A stretch of 64,000 nt of DNA from Leucobacter exalbidus (GCF_017834145.1 NZ_JAFIDA010000001.1:1984001-2048000), one strand, 5' to 3'; positions 36,421 through 45,760 are shown, counted from the stretch's first letter. Notes: generated by a model not told the origin, from the letters alone. Made by a program: numbers and translations.

Positions 36421-37863
36421 ATGGCTGCCAATACTGACGCCAATACCGAGGCCAACGCAACGCAGGTTTCGCGACCGTCAAATTCCCCAGCCCGCACCAT
36501 GCAGAGTGGGGTGTGGCCCGACCTGCCCGCCGCGCTGAGTGAGCAAGCGGTGCTGCCAGAGCACGCTGACTACTGGCGGCTGCGCTCAAGCTATATGCGC
36601 GTGGGTACACCCGGCGTCGTGCTGCGGCCGCGGCACGAAGACGAGGTCGCCTTGGCGATTGGGTACGCCGGCACGGTGCGGGGCGAGCTGGGCACAGCGG
36701 TGCCCTTCAGTGTGCGATCGGGTGGGCACGGCATCTCGGGCAGCTCAACCAACACCGATGGGATCGTGCTCGACCTCTCGCACCTGCGAGATATCGAGCT
36801 GCTCGATGTGCAGGCGGGCACATTTCGGGTGGGTGCTGGCGCCACCTGGGGCGACGTGGCAGCGGTGCTCACCCCGCACGATCTCGCGTTGAGCACGGGC
36901 AACTTCGGCGACACGGGGGTGGGTGGCCTCGCGACCGCTGGCGGGGTGGGCTATCTCGCCCGCTCGCAGGGGCTCACCATTGATCATGTGCAGCGGGTGA
37001 AACTTGCCACCGCCGACGGCCGTGTGCGCTGGGTCGATGCGCACCATGAGCCCGACCTGTTTTGGGCCGTGCGCGGTGGCGCCACCCAGGTGGGCATCGC
37101 GCTCGAGTTTGAAATCACCGCACCCCGATTGCACAGCAGCTCAGGCGATGCCGCGATCATTCATCAGCACATTCAATACCAGGTGAGTGACCTACCGGCC
37201 TTCACCGAAGCGTGGGGAGACTGGATTCGCGCGGCACCACGAGAGGCCGAAAGCTTCTTGATGATTCAGCCAGCTGGCAACGGCCGGGCCGTGGTCGAGG
37301 CCCGCAATGTGTGGGCCAACGATGACACCGATGCTGCGATTCCCACGCTGCAGGCGGCCGAAAGCCTCGGGCGGGTACTGGGAAACCAGGCTCAAATCTG
37401 CTCGTACCCCGCCATTATTCCGACCCCGCGGCAGCAGCACACGGGCCAGCAGCGCATACAGATGCGCGACGTGCTCGTCGATCGCGCCGACGCCGAGCTG
37501 GGTGCCGCGCTCGCCGCATCGCTCACCCATAGCGCCACGCTGCTCACCGAGCTGCGGGCGTTGGGCGGCGCCGTCTCAGACGTAGATGCGCTCGCGACCG
37601 CGTGGGCGGGCCGGCACCAAGAAGTGCTCGCCGCGACCTGGGTGCATCCTCGCGACATCGCCGCGATCGATGCATCATTCGCACCGATCCAGGCGCTGGG
37701 CACGGGCATGTACGGGGCGTACTCCTCTGACACGCGCCCGTCGGCCGCGCAGCTGACGTGGCCGGGCGAGACCGGCCGCAAGCTGCGTGCGGTTACCGAA
37801 CAGGCTGATCCGGATCTGCTATTTGATCAGGGACTCCACCTGAGAGCCACGCCTACTCAGTGA
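36421..37863 (+). CDS. FAD-dependent oxidase with BBE domain (berberine-bridge-enzyme-like)
   Basis: A 480-aa flavin oxidase of the VAO/PCMH superfamily. The FAD domain starts near residue 65 (GVVLRPRHEDEVALAI), and His103 in RSGGHGISG is the likely covalent 8-alpha-histidyl site. The Cys for a second covalent bond seen in BBE proteins is missing (STGNFGDTGVGG). The end matches the BBE segment (PEQADPDLLFDQ-like). I chose the ATG at 36421 with GAAGGGA upstream over one eight codons earlier. Substrates of the family are sugars, alkaloids or polyketides. MarR control suggests induction by the substrate. Confidence 0.88.
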   Translation: MAANTDANTEANATQVSRPSNSPARTMQSGVWPDLPAALSEQAVLPEHADYWRLRSSYMRVGTPGVVLRPRHEDEVALAIGYAGTVRGELGTAVPFSVRSGGHGISGSSTNTDGIVLDLSHLRDIELLDVQAGTFRVGAGATWGDVAAVLTPHDLALSTGNFGDTGVGGLATAGGVGYLARSQGLTIDHVQRVKLATADGRVRWVDAHHEPDLFWAVRGGATQVGIALEFEITAPRLHSSSGDAAIIHQHIQYQVSDLPAFTEAWGDWIRAAPREAESFLMIQPAGNGRAVVEARNVWANDDTDAAIPTLQAAESLGRVLGNQAQICSYPAIIPTPRQQHTGQQRIQMRDVLVDRADAELGAALAASLTHSATLLTELRALGGAVSDVDALATAWAGRHQEVLAATWVHPRDIAAIDASFAPIQALGTGMYGAYSSDTRPSAAQLTWPGETGRKLRAVTEQADPDLLFDQGLHLRATPTQ

Positions 37864-37894
37864 GGGCGACCCGGGTGAAACTGGCGACACAACG

Positions 37895-37933
37895 CAGGGC
37901 CTCCCGCGAGCTGGAGCAACGCGGGAGACCCTG
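37895..37933. terminator. Terminator between flavin oxidase and His-rich membrane gene
   Basis: CAGGG and TCCCGCG (37895-37908) pair with CGCGGGA and CCCTG (37920-37933) around a small internal loop. The flanking genes converge, so it may serve both. Confidence 0.75.
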
Positions 37934-37966
37934 GGTGAAGCGCACGGCCGCAGCGGGCCGTGGCCG

Positions 37967-38734
37967 CTAGGCTGTGGCGGTAGCGGCCGATGAGCCAGTG
38001 CCCGCAGAGCCCTGGGTGTCGGCGGAGCGATCGGTATCGGTTGAATCCTTCGTGTCGGTTGATCCCTTCGAGTCCTTGGTGTCGGCGGAGTCCTTCGAGT
38101 CCTTTGAATCCTTCGTGGAGTCAGTGCCCTCGGCGCCGCCGCGGCCCTCGGTGTCTTGCCCGCGCTGGCTGCCCTGACCTTCAGAGCCGCCCTCGCGGCC
38201 ACCCTCGAACCCGCCGTCACGGTCGCCACGGGAGCCGCCGTCGCCCTTGCCGCCGCGCTCGCCGTCGCGGCCGTGACCGTGGCCGCCAAAGTCACCCTCG
38301 CCCTGTTCCATCTGGGCGTGGTGGCCGCCGCGCCCGCCGTGGCCATCGTCACCGATGGCGTTGCCGATGCCGGCTCCGATGCCCAAGAGTAGTACGCCCG
38401 CCACGATCGGGGCGGTAATGAGCACCCACTTGCGCTTCATTAAGGGCGTGGGCTGGGCGTCCGCTGCCTCAGCGGCGGGCTGAGCAGTTGCGCCGTCGGT
38501 GCCGTCGCTGTTGCTGTGGTGATCGGCGCCATCGGCTGCGTCGCCGGTTGCGGGGGAGTTAGTTGCAGGAGCGCCGTGGTCGCCCGCTGAATAGGTTGCG
38601 GCGTGTGCCTCGCCGGGCGCCGGCAGCACGAGGGGCTCGACGCTTGCGGGCACTCCCGCCGAGGTGACCTCGGGGTTGATGGGGGTGGTGGGCTGGTTGT
38701 TCGGGTTGCTGTTGGTGTCGTTGTCCTTCGTCAT
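37967..38734 (-). CDS. Single-pass membrane protein with His/Gly/Asp-rich and KDS-repeat outer tail
   Basis: A 255-aa low-complexity protein. Residues 1-100 are polar and disordered, rich in Asn, Thr, Pro and Asp. A membrane helix follows around 100-122 (KWVLITAPIVAGVLLLGIGAG). The outer part begins with a Gly/His/Asp-rich stretch (GHGGRGGHHAQMEQGEGDFG) and ends with repeats of DSKDSKDSADTKDS. The start at 38734 is chosen since the frame upstream is leader-like. It is divergent from a two-component system whose sensor has a His-rich outer loop, so it could be a metal- or proton-binding partner (inference). I do not recognise a family. Confidence 0.75.
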   Translation of the reverse strand: MTKDNDTNSNPNNQPTTPINPEVTSAGVPASVEPLVLPAPGEAHAATYSAGDHGAPATNSPATGDAADGADHHSNSDGTDGATAQPAAEAADAQPTPLMKRKWVLITAPIVAGVLLLGIGAGIGNAIGDDGHGGRGGHHAQMEQGEGDFGGHGHGRDGERGGKGDGGSRGDRDGGFEGGREGGSEGQGSQRGQDTEGRGGAEGTDSTKDSKDSKDSADTKDSKGSTDTKDSTDTDRSADTQGSAGTGSSAATATA

Positions 38735-38908
38735 ATCTCTAGCTTTCTGGGCGGGCTCTAAGATCTCTCCAAGAGTTGATGCCGCCCAGCGATCTCCCAG
38801 CACAATGCTTCTCCTGTGTGAATTCTTAGTCCAGACTGGGCATGCTGAGAAGGTATTGAGTCAGGCCAAGATTCGCCGCCGGTGATCTGCCATTAGAAGG
38901 AGCACGTG

Positions 38909-39934
38909 ATGCAGCATCATCGGAGGGGATCAGACCCCGATCACACCGCAGTGCGCCAGGTGGCGCGCAAGATCGGATTCAGGGTGGCGCTGTTAAGCGC
39001 CGTCATGGTTATCGCCGGCGTGCTGCTGCTCTTCAGCTACCTGTGGGTTGACGACCAGCAGCGCAGGCCGCACGGCCCACCCGGGTCTTCGCAGAGCGAG
39101 CACCGGGGCCGCGGCCTCGACGTGAAGCTTGACGTCGACGACCTCGTGCAGATCGCCCCGCTCGTCGGTATCGCCGTGATCGTGTTGGCGGGCGGCGGCG
39201 CGATGCTCTTTGCGCGGCAGGCCGTGCAGCCGCTCGAGGAGTCGATGCGGCGGCAGCGCAATTTCATCGGGGATGCCAGCCACGAGCTGCGCACGCCGCT
39301 GGCGGTGCTTGATGCGCGCATTCAGCAGGCGCAGATCATGGCCGGCAACGATGCATCACTGCAGCCTGTGCTCGCCGAACTGCGCACTGACTCACGGGTG
39401 ATGGCCGATATCGTCAACGATCTACTCGCGGCGGTGTCTGACGCCGAGGTTGATTTTGATCCGGCGCAGCTCGCCACGATTCTGCACGAGGTGTACGCCG
39501 AGATGAGCGTCATCGCAGCTCATCAAGGCATCGAATTGCGGGTGACGGGGCGGGCCGCGGCCGACCCGGGGCTCTGTGTCGGCGTGCCCGAGATCGCCCT
39601 GCGCCGCAGCATTTTGGCGCTGGTCGATAACGCTCTGGGGCACACGCAAGAGGGCCGCCCGGTCACGATCGAGGCCACGGTCTCGGGCCGCTGGGCCATC
39701 GTGCGCGTGATTGATGAAGGCCGCGGGATCACGGGGATTGATCCGGATCAGGTTTTTGAGCGGTTCGCCCGGGGCGCGCAGCCCGCGGGCAGTGAGGCGC
39801 GGGCCTCCCACGGCATCGGTCTCGCACTCGTGCACGACGTGGCGACCCGCCACGGCGGCACCGTGGGGGTCGAGCGCACCGGCGCCACCGGCACCGTGAT
39901 GCGCCTGCAGGTGCCCATTGTGAAGAAGAAGTGA
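38909..39934 (+). CDS. Sensor histidine kinase, EnvZ/PhoR type
   Basis: A 341-aa membrane sensor kinase with two helices (about 22-45 and 85-105) enclosing a short outer loop DDQQRRPHGPPG...SEHRGRG. The phosphoacceptor is His125 in DASHELRTPLAVLD. The ATPase domain has LVDNALGHTQ, VIDEGRGI, FERFARG and SHGIGLALVH. GTG and ATG starts lie one codon apart; I chose the ATG at 38909, which is well spaced from AGAAGGAG. The response regulator follows eight bases later. One GATCCGGATC site lies in it at 39740. Confidence 0.92.
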   Translation: MQHHRRGSDPDHTAVRQVARKIGFRVALLSAVMVIAGVLLLFSYLWVDDQQRRPHGPPGSSQSEHRGRGLDVKLDVDDLVQIAPLVGIAVIVLAGGGAMLFARQAVQPLEESMRRQRNFIGDASHELRTPLAVLDARIQQAQIMAGNDASLQPVLAELRTDSRVMADIVNDLLAAVSDAEVDFDPAQLATILHEVYAEMSVIAAHQGIELRVTGRAAADPGLCVGVPEIALRRSILALVDNALGHTQEGRPVTIEATVSGRWAIVRVIDEGRGITGIDPDQVFERFARGAQPAGSEARASHGIGLALVHDVATRHGGTVGVERTGATGTVMRLQVPIVKKK

Positions 39935-39942
39935 GGCCACAC

Positions 39943-40611
39943 ATGACCGACGACGCACTCAAACTCTTGTTGCTCGAAGACGACCCCAAGCTCGGCCCCA
40001 TCATGCGCGATATTTTGGCGCTGGATTGGGAGGTGACGCTCGCCACCGATCTCGCGGCGGCGCGTGCGTGCGCCGAGGCTGACATTTTTGACGTCGCGGT
40101 CGTCGACCGGCGCCTCCCCGACGGCGACGGCACCGAATTCATCACCTGGCTGCGCGGGCGGGGCAGCGGGATGCCGATATTGATGCTCACCGCGCTCGGC
40201 GAGATCGGCGACAAGGTCTCTGGTCTTGACGCAGGCGCCAACGATTACCTCGTAAAGCCCTTCGATTTTCAAGAGCTTGGGGCGCGGCTGCGGGCCCTCA
40301 CCCGCGACTATTCACGCCGCGGCGAGGGCGTTGAGATTGGCGGCTGGACCTACTTTGCGCACAACGGCACGATCGAATCCCCCTATACCGGGCGGGTGGT
40401 GCTCACCGAGAAAGAGGCGGCGCTGCTGGGCGAGCTCGTGAAACAGCCCGACACCGCGTTCACCCGCCAGCAGTTGCTCACCGCGGTGTTTGACCGTGGT
40501 GAGCAAGAGGGCACGGTCGACACCTACGTGCACTACATTCGCCGCAAAACCGAGCGCAGCCTCATCGAAACGGTGCGCGGGGTGGGCTACCGGTTGGGCA
40601 CCCCGGCGTAG
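39943..40611 (+). CDS. OmpR-family response regulator
   Basis: A 222-aa response regulator. The receiver domain has LLEDDPKLG, phosphoacceptor Asp55 in AVVDRRLPDGDG and Lys in LVKPFDFQEL. The C-terminal winged helix is OmpR type (LTEKEAALLGELVKQPDTAF, VDTYVHYIRRKTERSLIETV, GVGYRLG). It follows the kinase in the same operon. The neighbouring His-rich membrane gene, divergent from the kinase, is a likely target. The start ATG has a weak GAGG upstream; a GTG overlapping the kinase stop is an alternative. Confidence 0.93.
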   Translation: MTDDALKLLLLEDDPKLGPIMRDILALDWEVTLATDLAAARACAEADIFDVAVVDRRLPDGDGTEFITWLRGRGSGMPILMLTALGEIGDKVSGLDAGANDYLVKPFDFQELGARLRALTRDYSRRGEGVEIGGWTYFAHNGTIESPYTGRVVLTEKEAALLGELVKQPDTAFTRQQLLTAVFDRGEQEGTVDTYVHYIRRKTERSLIETVRGVGYRLGTPA

Positions 40612-40645
40612 CGCTTCGGGTGACATGGCCTCGCGAAAGCAGAAA

Positions 40646-40688
40646 GCACCATCTCACCGCGCATACGGGGCGCTGGATGAGATGGTGC
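40646..40688. terminator. Terminator between response regulator and SDR 2
   Basis: GCACCATCTCA (40646-40656) pairs perfectly with TGAGATGGTGC (40678-40688). Seen from the minus-strand gene it is followed by TTTCTGC. It lies between converging genes. Confidence 0.78.
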
Positions 40689-40703
40689 GATCCGGGTCGA
40701 GAA

Positions 40704-41447
40704 TTACCAGCCGCGCCCCGTGGTGGCGCCGCCGTCGACGACGAGGTCGTGGCCGGTGACGTACTGGGCCTCATCGGAGGCGAGGAAGACTGCGCCGTAT
40801 CCCATCAGGTGCGGCTGAGCGGCGTAGCCGACGGGCTGCAGGCCGTCGAGCAGATCAGCCATGCTCGGGTTCGATGCGGCCATCGCGGTGAGCATCGTGC
40901 CGGGGGAGAGCGTGTTCACGCGCACGCCCGTGGGGGCCAGCTCGATCGCGGCCGCCTTGCTCATCGAGACGATGGCGCCCTTCGTGCCGCAGTACACGGC
41001 CATGCCGGCGGTGGGCGACACTGCACCGTTCGAGGCGGTGTTGATGATCGAGCCGAAGCCCTGCTCCTTCATCACGTTGCCTGCGGCGCGCAGACCGTAG
41101 AAGGCGCCGCCGAAATTGACCGCGGTGTTGCGCGCGAAGCCCTCATCGGTGGTCTCCAAGACGGGGCCGCCCAAGAAGATACCGGCGTTGTTGAACATGA
41201 CGTCGAGGCGACCGTGCTCCTTGACGACACCCGCGACGAGGGCGTCGACCTCGGCCGACTTGCTGACGTCGGTGGGCACAAACTGCACACCGAGGGCCTT
41301 CAGGTCGGCAGCCACCTCGGGTGAATCGAGGTCAGCAACAATAACCGTGGCCCCCTCATTGAGGAAGAGTTGGGCTGAAGCGCGGCCGAGGCCCGAGCCA
41401 CCTCCGGTGATGATTGCAATCTTTCCGGCAAGACGACCTGCTGACAT
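40704..41447 (-). CDS. Short-chain dehydrogenase/reductase 2
   Basis: A 247-aa classical SDR. The cofactor loop is TGGGSGLG near residue 15, the acidic residue after strand 2 (VADLDS) points to NAD, NNAG is near residue 88, and the catalytic part is INTASNGAVSP and YCGTK. The ATG has AAAGGAG upstream. It is divergent from a TetR regulator, with a 290-base gap between. It could be a target of that regulator. The substrate is unknown. Confidence 0.9.
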   Translation of the reverse strand: MSAGRLAGKIAIITGGGSGLGRASAQLFLNEGATVIVADLDSPEVAADLKALGVQFVPTDVSKSAEVDALVAGVVKEHGRLDVMFNNAGIFLGGPVLETTDEGFARNTAVNFGGAFYGLRAAGNVMKEQGFGSIINTASNGAVSPTAGMAVYCGTKGAIVSMSKAAAIELAPTGVRVNTLSPGTMLTAMAASNPSMADLLDGLQPVGYAAQPHLMGYGAVFLASDEAQYVTGHDLVVDGGATTGRGW

Positions 41448-41698
41448 GACAACTCCTTTGTTATGCGTCGTGAGGCATCATCGCGTCACGCGGGCAGTCT
41501 ATGACGGAAGAGTCAGAAGGTGCCACGAAATGCTGCTGAGTGAAACCTGGGTGGTGTCGAGTGGTGCTGAGTGGTACTGGCGCCCATGCGCGCCCGCTGT
41601 AAATGCCGCGTCACACCGGCCGGTGTAGCTGGCGCAGACACTCCTTTGGGTTGGGGTTGAACCCTTCTCAGGTCGACGGAGGTAGCCTGTGCCCCATC

Positions 41699-41738
41699 TG
41701 ACATTAGGTGACATTCGAGGCAGGGTTATGCTGTGGAC
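41699..41738 (+). promoter_or_regulatory. TetR gene promoter with direct repeat
   Basis: TGACATTAGGTGACATT (41699-41715) is a direct repeat of TGACATT with a ten-base period. TATGCT at 41727-41732 is a likely -10 box, placing the start of the mRNA at or next to the ATG at 41739. The repeat covers the -35 region and may be the operator. The rest of the gap 41448-41698 shows nothing I can name. Confidence 0.5.
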
Positions 41739-42338
41739 ATGGCAGAGTCAACGATTAGAGACATCACGCGCCGGGCTGTGCGAGCTCAGATCGTGCAGGC
41801 CGCAGACGTCCTTTTCGCCGAGCAGGGCTACGACGCCACCACGATCGATCAGATCGCTGAGCGGGTGGGCATCTCCCCGCGCACGTTTTTTCGGTACATC
41901 GGTTCGAAGGAAGAACTGGTGCTCGCCCACTTCACGAGGCTGAGCGAGAGCTTCGTTGAGCGGCTCGCAGCGCGACCCGAGGGCGAAGACGCCTGGGCCT
42001 CGCTGCGCCGCATGTTCGACCAGATTGTCGTCGTGAACAACGACCCCGAACTACACAAATATGGCTGGTTGGCGCAAGACATCGTCGAATCGAGCCCCAC
42101 GCTGCTCGCCACCCACCTCGAGCGCATGGAAAGCGTGCAGCGCGAACTCACCGGCATTCTGCTGCGCAAGCACCAGGGTGACGACTGGCGCGGCACGCGG
42201 GCGCTCGTGGGCTCGGCTTTTGCCTGCATGAGTTCGGTGGTGTCGCGCCGCGACGATGCCCCGGCTGTAACCGACATGGCGGGCGAGCTCGATCGCGTCA
42301 TGGGCAGTGTGCGCCCACTCACCCAGGCACCAAACTAA
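41739..42338 (+). CDS. TetR family transcriptional regulator
   Basis: A 199-aa TetR repressor. The DNA-binding part is residues 12-60 (IVQAADVLFAEQGYDATTID, RVGISPRTFFRYIGSKEELV). The C-terminal ligand part is all-helical with DPELHKYGWLAQDIVE. It starts at the ATG at 41739; a GTG two codons earlier is less likely because the -10 box is too close. The gene is just upstream of an MFS exporter, which it probably controls, and divergent from SDR 2. Confidence 0.9.
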   Translation: MAESTIRDITRRAVRAQIVQAADVLFAEQGYDATTIDQIAERVGISPRTFFRYIGSKEELVLAHFTRLSESFVERLAARPEGEDAWASLRRMFDQIVVVNNDPELHKYGWLAQDIVESSPTLLATHLERMESVQRELTGILLRKHQGDDWRGTRALVGSAFACMSSVVSRRDDAPAVTDMAGELDRVMGSVRPLTQAPN

Positions 42339-42364
42339 CCCAGATCTCCGCCGGCCCGTCCCTC

Positions 42365-43624
42365 GTGCCGTCGACCACGCGTTCACCCGCACGAAGGAAC
42401 CCAGCGACCACCTCACCTGCGCGCCAGTCGCCTCAGTCTCGCGGCACCAACGCGGGGTTTGCCCTCTCAATTTTCAGTCTGACGGCCATGATGGCGGGCG
42501 CGAGTGCCCCCTCGCCCTTCTACCCCGTGCTCGCCGAGACCATCGGCTTCAACGCCTCGGCTATCACCGTGATCTTCGCGGTGTACGCCCTCACGCTGCT
42601 GCTCACCTTGCTGACCGCGGGCTCGCTCTCCGACCACATCGGGCGCCGCCCAGTGGCGAGCACCGGGCTGGTGCTACTCGCCGCGAGCGTGCTCGTGTTC
42701 TGGCAGGCCGACACCGTCGCCCTGCTCGTCATCGCGCGGGTGGTGCAGGGCATCGCGAGCGGGTTGCTGCTCTCTGCGGTGTCTGCTGTGATTGTTGATT
42801 GCGAACCCCCATCACGCCCCGGATCAGCCGCCGCCTGGACCGCGGTCGCCCCGATGCTCGGGCTCGGCATCGGATCCCTCGTCGCGGGCATCGTGCTCGA
42901 TCACGCAGACAATGCGATGGCGCTCGTCTTCGCCCCGCTCGTGGTGCTGTACCTCGTACTCGCGGTGCTGTGCTGGCTCGTATCCGAAACCTCGGCGCGC
43001 AAACCCGGTGCCTGGGCCTCGCTGCAGTTTCGGCTGACGGTGCCCGCCGCGATGCGCGCAGACTTCCTGCGCGGCGCCCCCGCGATCTTCGCCGGCTGGG
43101 CCACCGGCGGGCTCTTCCTCTCACTCGGCGCCAATATCGTGCACGCCGAGCTGGGCGGCGTCGCCCACATCTGGCAGGGCCTCGCCGTCGGCGTGCTCGC
43201 CGGCGCTGGCGCGATTGCCGCGTTCGCACTGCGTCGCCGCTCGGCGCGCACCATCTCGATCTACGGCACGGCCGCGCTCGCGCTCGGCACCGCCCTGTCG
43301 ATCGTGGCGCTCGCCGCGGGCTCGCTGCCCGCATATCTTGTGGCCGTCGCGGTCACCGGCTCGGGATTTGGCACCGCATTCTTCGGCGTCGTCAGTTCGC
43401 TCGCCCCGCACATTCCGGCGAGCCAGCGCGCAGATGTCTTCGCCGTGATCTTCTTGGTGTCGTACCTCGCGTTCGGCATCCCCACTGTGATCGCGGGCGC
43501 ACTCGTGCCCACCTTCGGGCTCACCCCCGTGAGCTACGGCTACGGCGCCGTGGTGATTGTGCTCGCGGCAACGGCCTGCATCCTCACAATGCGGCAGCGC
43601 CCCGCCGCGCCTACCCGTTCCTGA
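42365..43624 (+). CDS. MFS transporter, 12-helix exporter type
   Basis: A 419-aa transporter. About twelve hydrophobic helices can be traced; between helices 2 and 3 the MFS motif reads AGSLSDHIGRRPV, and TAVAPMLGLGIGSLVAG is near helix 5. A Pro/Ser-rich stretch of about 25 residues comes first. The start is GTG at 42365, 26 bases after the TetR stop, so the pair is likely an operon. Drug or metabolite export is likely from family and context; the substrate is not known. Confidence 0.9.
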   Translation: MPSTTRSPARRNPATTSPARQSPQSRGTNAGFALSIFSLTAMMAGASAPSPFYPVLAETIGFNASAITVIFAVYALTLLLTLLTAGSLSDHIGRRPVASTGLVLLAASVLVFWQADTVALLVIARVVQGIASGLLLSAVSAVIVDCEPPSRPGSAAAWTAVAPMLGLGIGSLVAGIVLDHADNAMALVFAPLVVLYLVLAVLCWLVSETSARKPGAWASLQFRLTVPAAMRADFLRGAPAIFAGWATGGLFLSLGANIVHAELGGVAHIWQGLAVGVLAGAGAIAAFALRRRSARTISIYGTAALALGTALSIVALAAGSLPAYLVAVAVTGSGFGTAFFGVVSSLAPHIPASQRADVFAVIFLVSYLAFGIPTVIAGALVPTFGLTPVSYGYGAVVIVLAATACILTMRQRPAAPTRS

Positions 43625-43659
43625 ACGCGGCCGTGCCATAAAGCGCCTAGGCTAGGTAG

Positions 43660-44217
43660 ATGCCTCAAAACTCTGCTGCCGACTCATCACGCCCCCCGAT
43701 TCCCGTTACCATCTCGCTGAAAATGCGTATGGAGGTTGCGGTGAAGCTGTACGGCGAGGCTGAGGTCGTCACGCGCGCCCTCTCACTCATCGACGGCAAC
43801 AACGAGGGCGAAGACTTCTTGCTGTTTGTGGGCGGCGAGCACGCCCAGGGCATCCTCGACGGCGCCCCCGTGCTCTACTGGCCCGAGCTGTGGGGCATGC
43901 GCTCCCTGCTGTACGTCTGGAACGACACGGCGACCCCCGCCGTCGTCAACGCCCTGCACAACACGGCCTGGCGCGTACGCGAGATGGCCGCCCGCGTCAT
44001 CGCTGAACGCAGCCTGCCCGCCACGATGGAGCTCATTGAGCTGCTCGGTGATGACACCCCGCGCGTGCGCATCGCGGTGGCCCGAGCCCTCGCTGCGGTC
44101 GGCACGCTCGACAATATCGAAGACATTCGTCCGCTCACCAAAGACACCGAGATTGAGGTGCGCCGCGGCGCGCAGCAGTCGATCGACGCGCTGCGCGCCC
44201 GGTTCCCCAAGAAGTAA
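43660..44217 (+). CDS. HEAT-like repeat protein
   Basis: A 185-aa cytoplasmic protein. Residues 75-180 are helical repeats of the HEAT/PBS-lyase kind (VNALHNTAWRVREMAARVIA, LLGDDTPRVRIAVARALA, TEIEVRRGAQQSIDALRA). The N-terminal 70 residues include GEAEVVTRALSLIDGNNEGE and a metal-free, polar stretch. It probably binds another protein. TAGGCT lies six bases before its ATG, so it may be leaderless. No firm function can be assigned. Confidence 0.82.
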   Translation: MPQNSAADSSRPPIPVTISLKMRMEVAVKLYGEAEVVTRALSLIDGNNEGEDFLLFVGGEHAQGILDGAPVLYWPELWGMRSLLYVWNDTATPAVVNALHNTAWRVREMAARVIAERSLPATMELIELLGDDTPRVRIAVARALAAVGTLDNIEDIRPLTKDTEIEVRRGAQQSIDALRARFPKK

Positions 44218-44245
44218 CTTACTTGCGGCACTGTGGCCCGGTCGC

Positions 44246-45760
44246 CTAGCGACTGGCCTGCGCGAGTACGGGCTCCCCTGAGGCATCCTCGGGGGAGCCT
44301 TTGTCGTTGCTGCCATTGCTGTCGTTGCTGTCGTTGCTGCCGGGGATCACGGGTGCTGCGACCCGCTCGACGTCAGCTTTCGCTGCCGGAATGAATGCCA
44401 CAATCACGGCCGCGATGAGGGCGACGCCCGCGCCGATGATCAGCACCGTGTGGAACCCGGCTTCGCTGGGTACCGTGGCACCCCGATACTGGATGGTCAT
44501 CTGCGCGAGCACAATGCCCACGATCGACGAACCAATCGTTGTGCCGAGCGAGCGCATCAGCGTATTGAAGCCGTTGGCGGCACCGGTTTCGCTGCGCGGC
44601 ACCGCACTCATGATGATGGCGGGCATGGCGCCATAGGCGAAGGCGACACCACTGTTGACGACGAGGCCAGCGAGCAGAATGCCCCACGCGTGGCTCATGG
44701 CGAGCAGTGCGACGCCGTAGCCCGCGGCGAGAATCACGACGCCGACGAAGAAGGTGAACTTCGGGCCGCGTGTGTTACTCATGCGGCCGCCAACGGGCGA
44801 GAGCACGAGCATCATGAGGCCAGCCGGGGCCATCCACAGGCCCGCCGCGAGGATGGACTGGCCCAGGCCGTAGCCGGTGCCCGACGACAGCTGCAGCACC
44901 TGGGGAAACACGAGCGAGCTGGCATACATGCCAAAGCCGACGAATACTGAGGCGACGTTGGTGAGCAGCACGCGCGGCTTCACCGTCGTGCGCAGATCAA
45001 TCAGTGGATCAGTGGTGCGCGTCTCCCACACTCCCCACAGCACAAACACGACGGCGGCCGCGATCAGCAGCGACAGCGTGAGGGGTGAGCCCCAGCCCCA
45101 GACGGAGCCCTTCGAGACACCGAGGATGAGCGCGACGAGGCCCACCGCGAGGCCGGCCGCTCCCACGCCATCGAAGCGCTGACCCTTGGCTCCCGCGGGC
45201 ACCGCCGGCACGATCAGCCAGATGGTGAGCACGATGAGGCCGGTGACCACGGCGGCCGCCCAGAACAGGATGCGCCACGACGAGAACTCGATGACCGCGG
45301 CGGCGATAGGAAGCCCGATGGCGGCGCCGGCCCCCAGCGTCGCACTGACGGTGGCGATACCCGAGGCGAGGCGCTCCTTCGGTACGACGTCGCGCAGAAT
45401 CGCGATGCCGAGCGGCACCATGCCTGAGCCAAGGCCCTGCATGGCGCGGCCGGCGATCATGACCTGCACGTTCGGGGCCAGTGCACACATGATGGCGCCG
45501 ATAATCAGCGGGATCGCAAGAATAAAGATCATGCGGCGCTTGCCAAACAGGTCACCGAGACGCCCCGAGATGGGCACCGCGATGGCAGCGGCGAGCAGTG
45601 TCGCCGTGAAGATCCAGGCCGTGTTTTCGGCGGTGGTGTCAAAGATGCCGGGCAAAAGCGCGACGAGCGGGGTGACCATCGTCTGCGTGAATGCCGAGGA
45701 AATGCCGGCTGATGCGAGCGCGGCAATGACTAATCCTGGGCGGGGTGCGGCCTTGGCCAT
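44246..45760 (-). CDS. MFS transporter, DHA2 (14-helix) drug exporter type
   Basis: A 504-aa transporter with about fourteen hydrophobic helices. Family motifs are GRLGDLFGKRR after helix 2, RAMQGLGSGMVPLGIAILRD near helix 4, and a GAAIGLPIAAAVI segment in helix 5. The C-terminus ends in low-complexity SNDSNDSNGSNDKG. I chose the ATG at 45760, 10 bases after GGAAGGA; an ATG ten codons upstream is possible. It converges with the HEAT-like gene. No regulator is adjacent. Confidence 0.9.
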   Translation of the reverse strand: MAKAAPRPGLVIAALASAGISSAFTQTMVTPLVALLPGIFDTTAENTAWIFTATLLAAAIAVPISGRLGDLFGKRRMIFILAIPLIIGAIMCALAPNVQVMIAGRAMQGLGSGMVPLGIAILRDVVPKERLASGIATVSATLGAGAAIGLPIAAAVIEFSSWRILFWAAAVVTGLIVLTIWLIVPAVPAGAKGQRFDGVGAAGLAVGLVALILGVSKGSVWGWGSPLTLSLLIAAAVVFVLWGVWETRTTDPLIDLRTTVKPRVLLTNVASVFVGFGMYASSLVFPQVLQLSSGTGYGLGQSILAAGLWMAPAGLMMLVLSPVGGRMSNTRGPKFTFFVGVVILAAGYGVALLAMSHAWGILLAGLVVNSGVAFAYGAMPAIIMSAVPRSETGAANGFNTLMRSLGTTIGSSIVGIVLAQMTIQYRGATVPSEAGFHTVLIIGAGVALIAAVIVAFIPAAKADVERVAAPVIPGSNDSNDSNGSNDKGSPEDASGEPVLAQASR

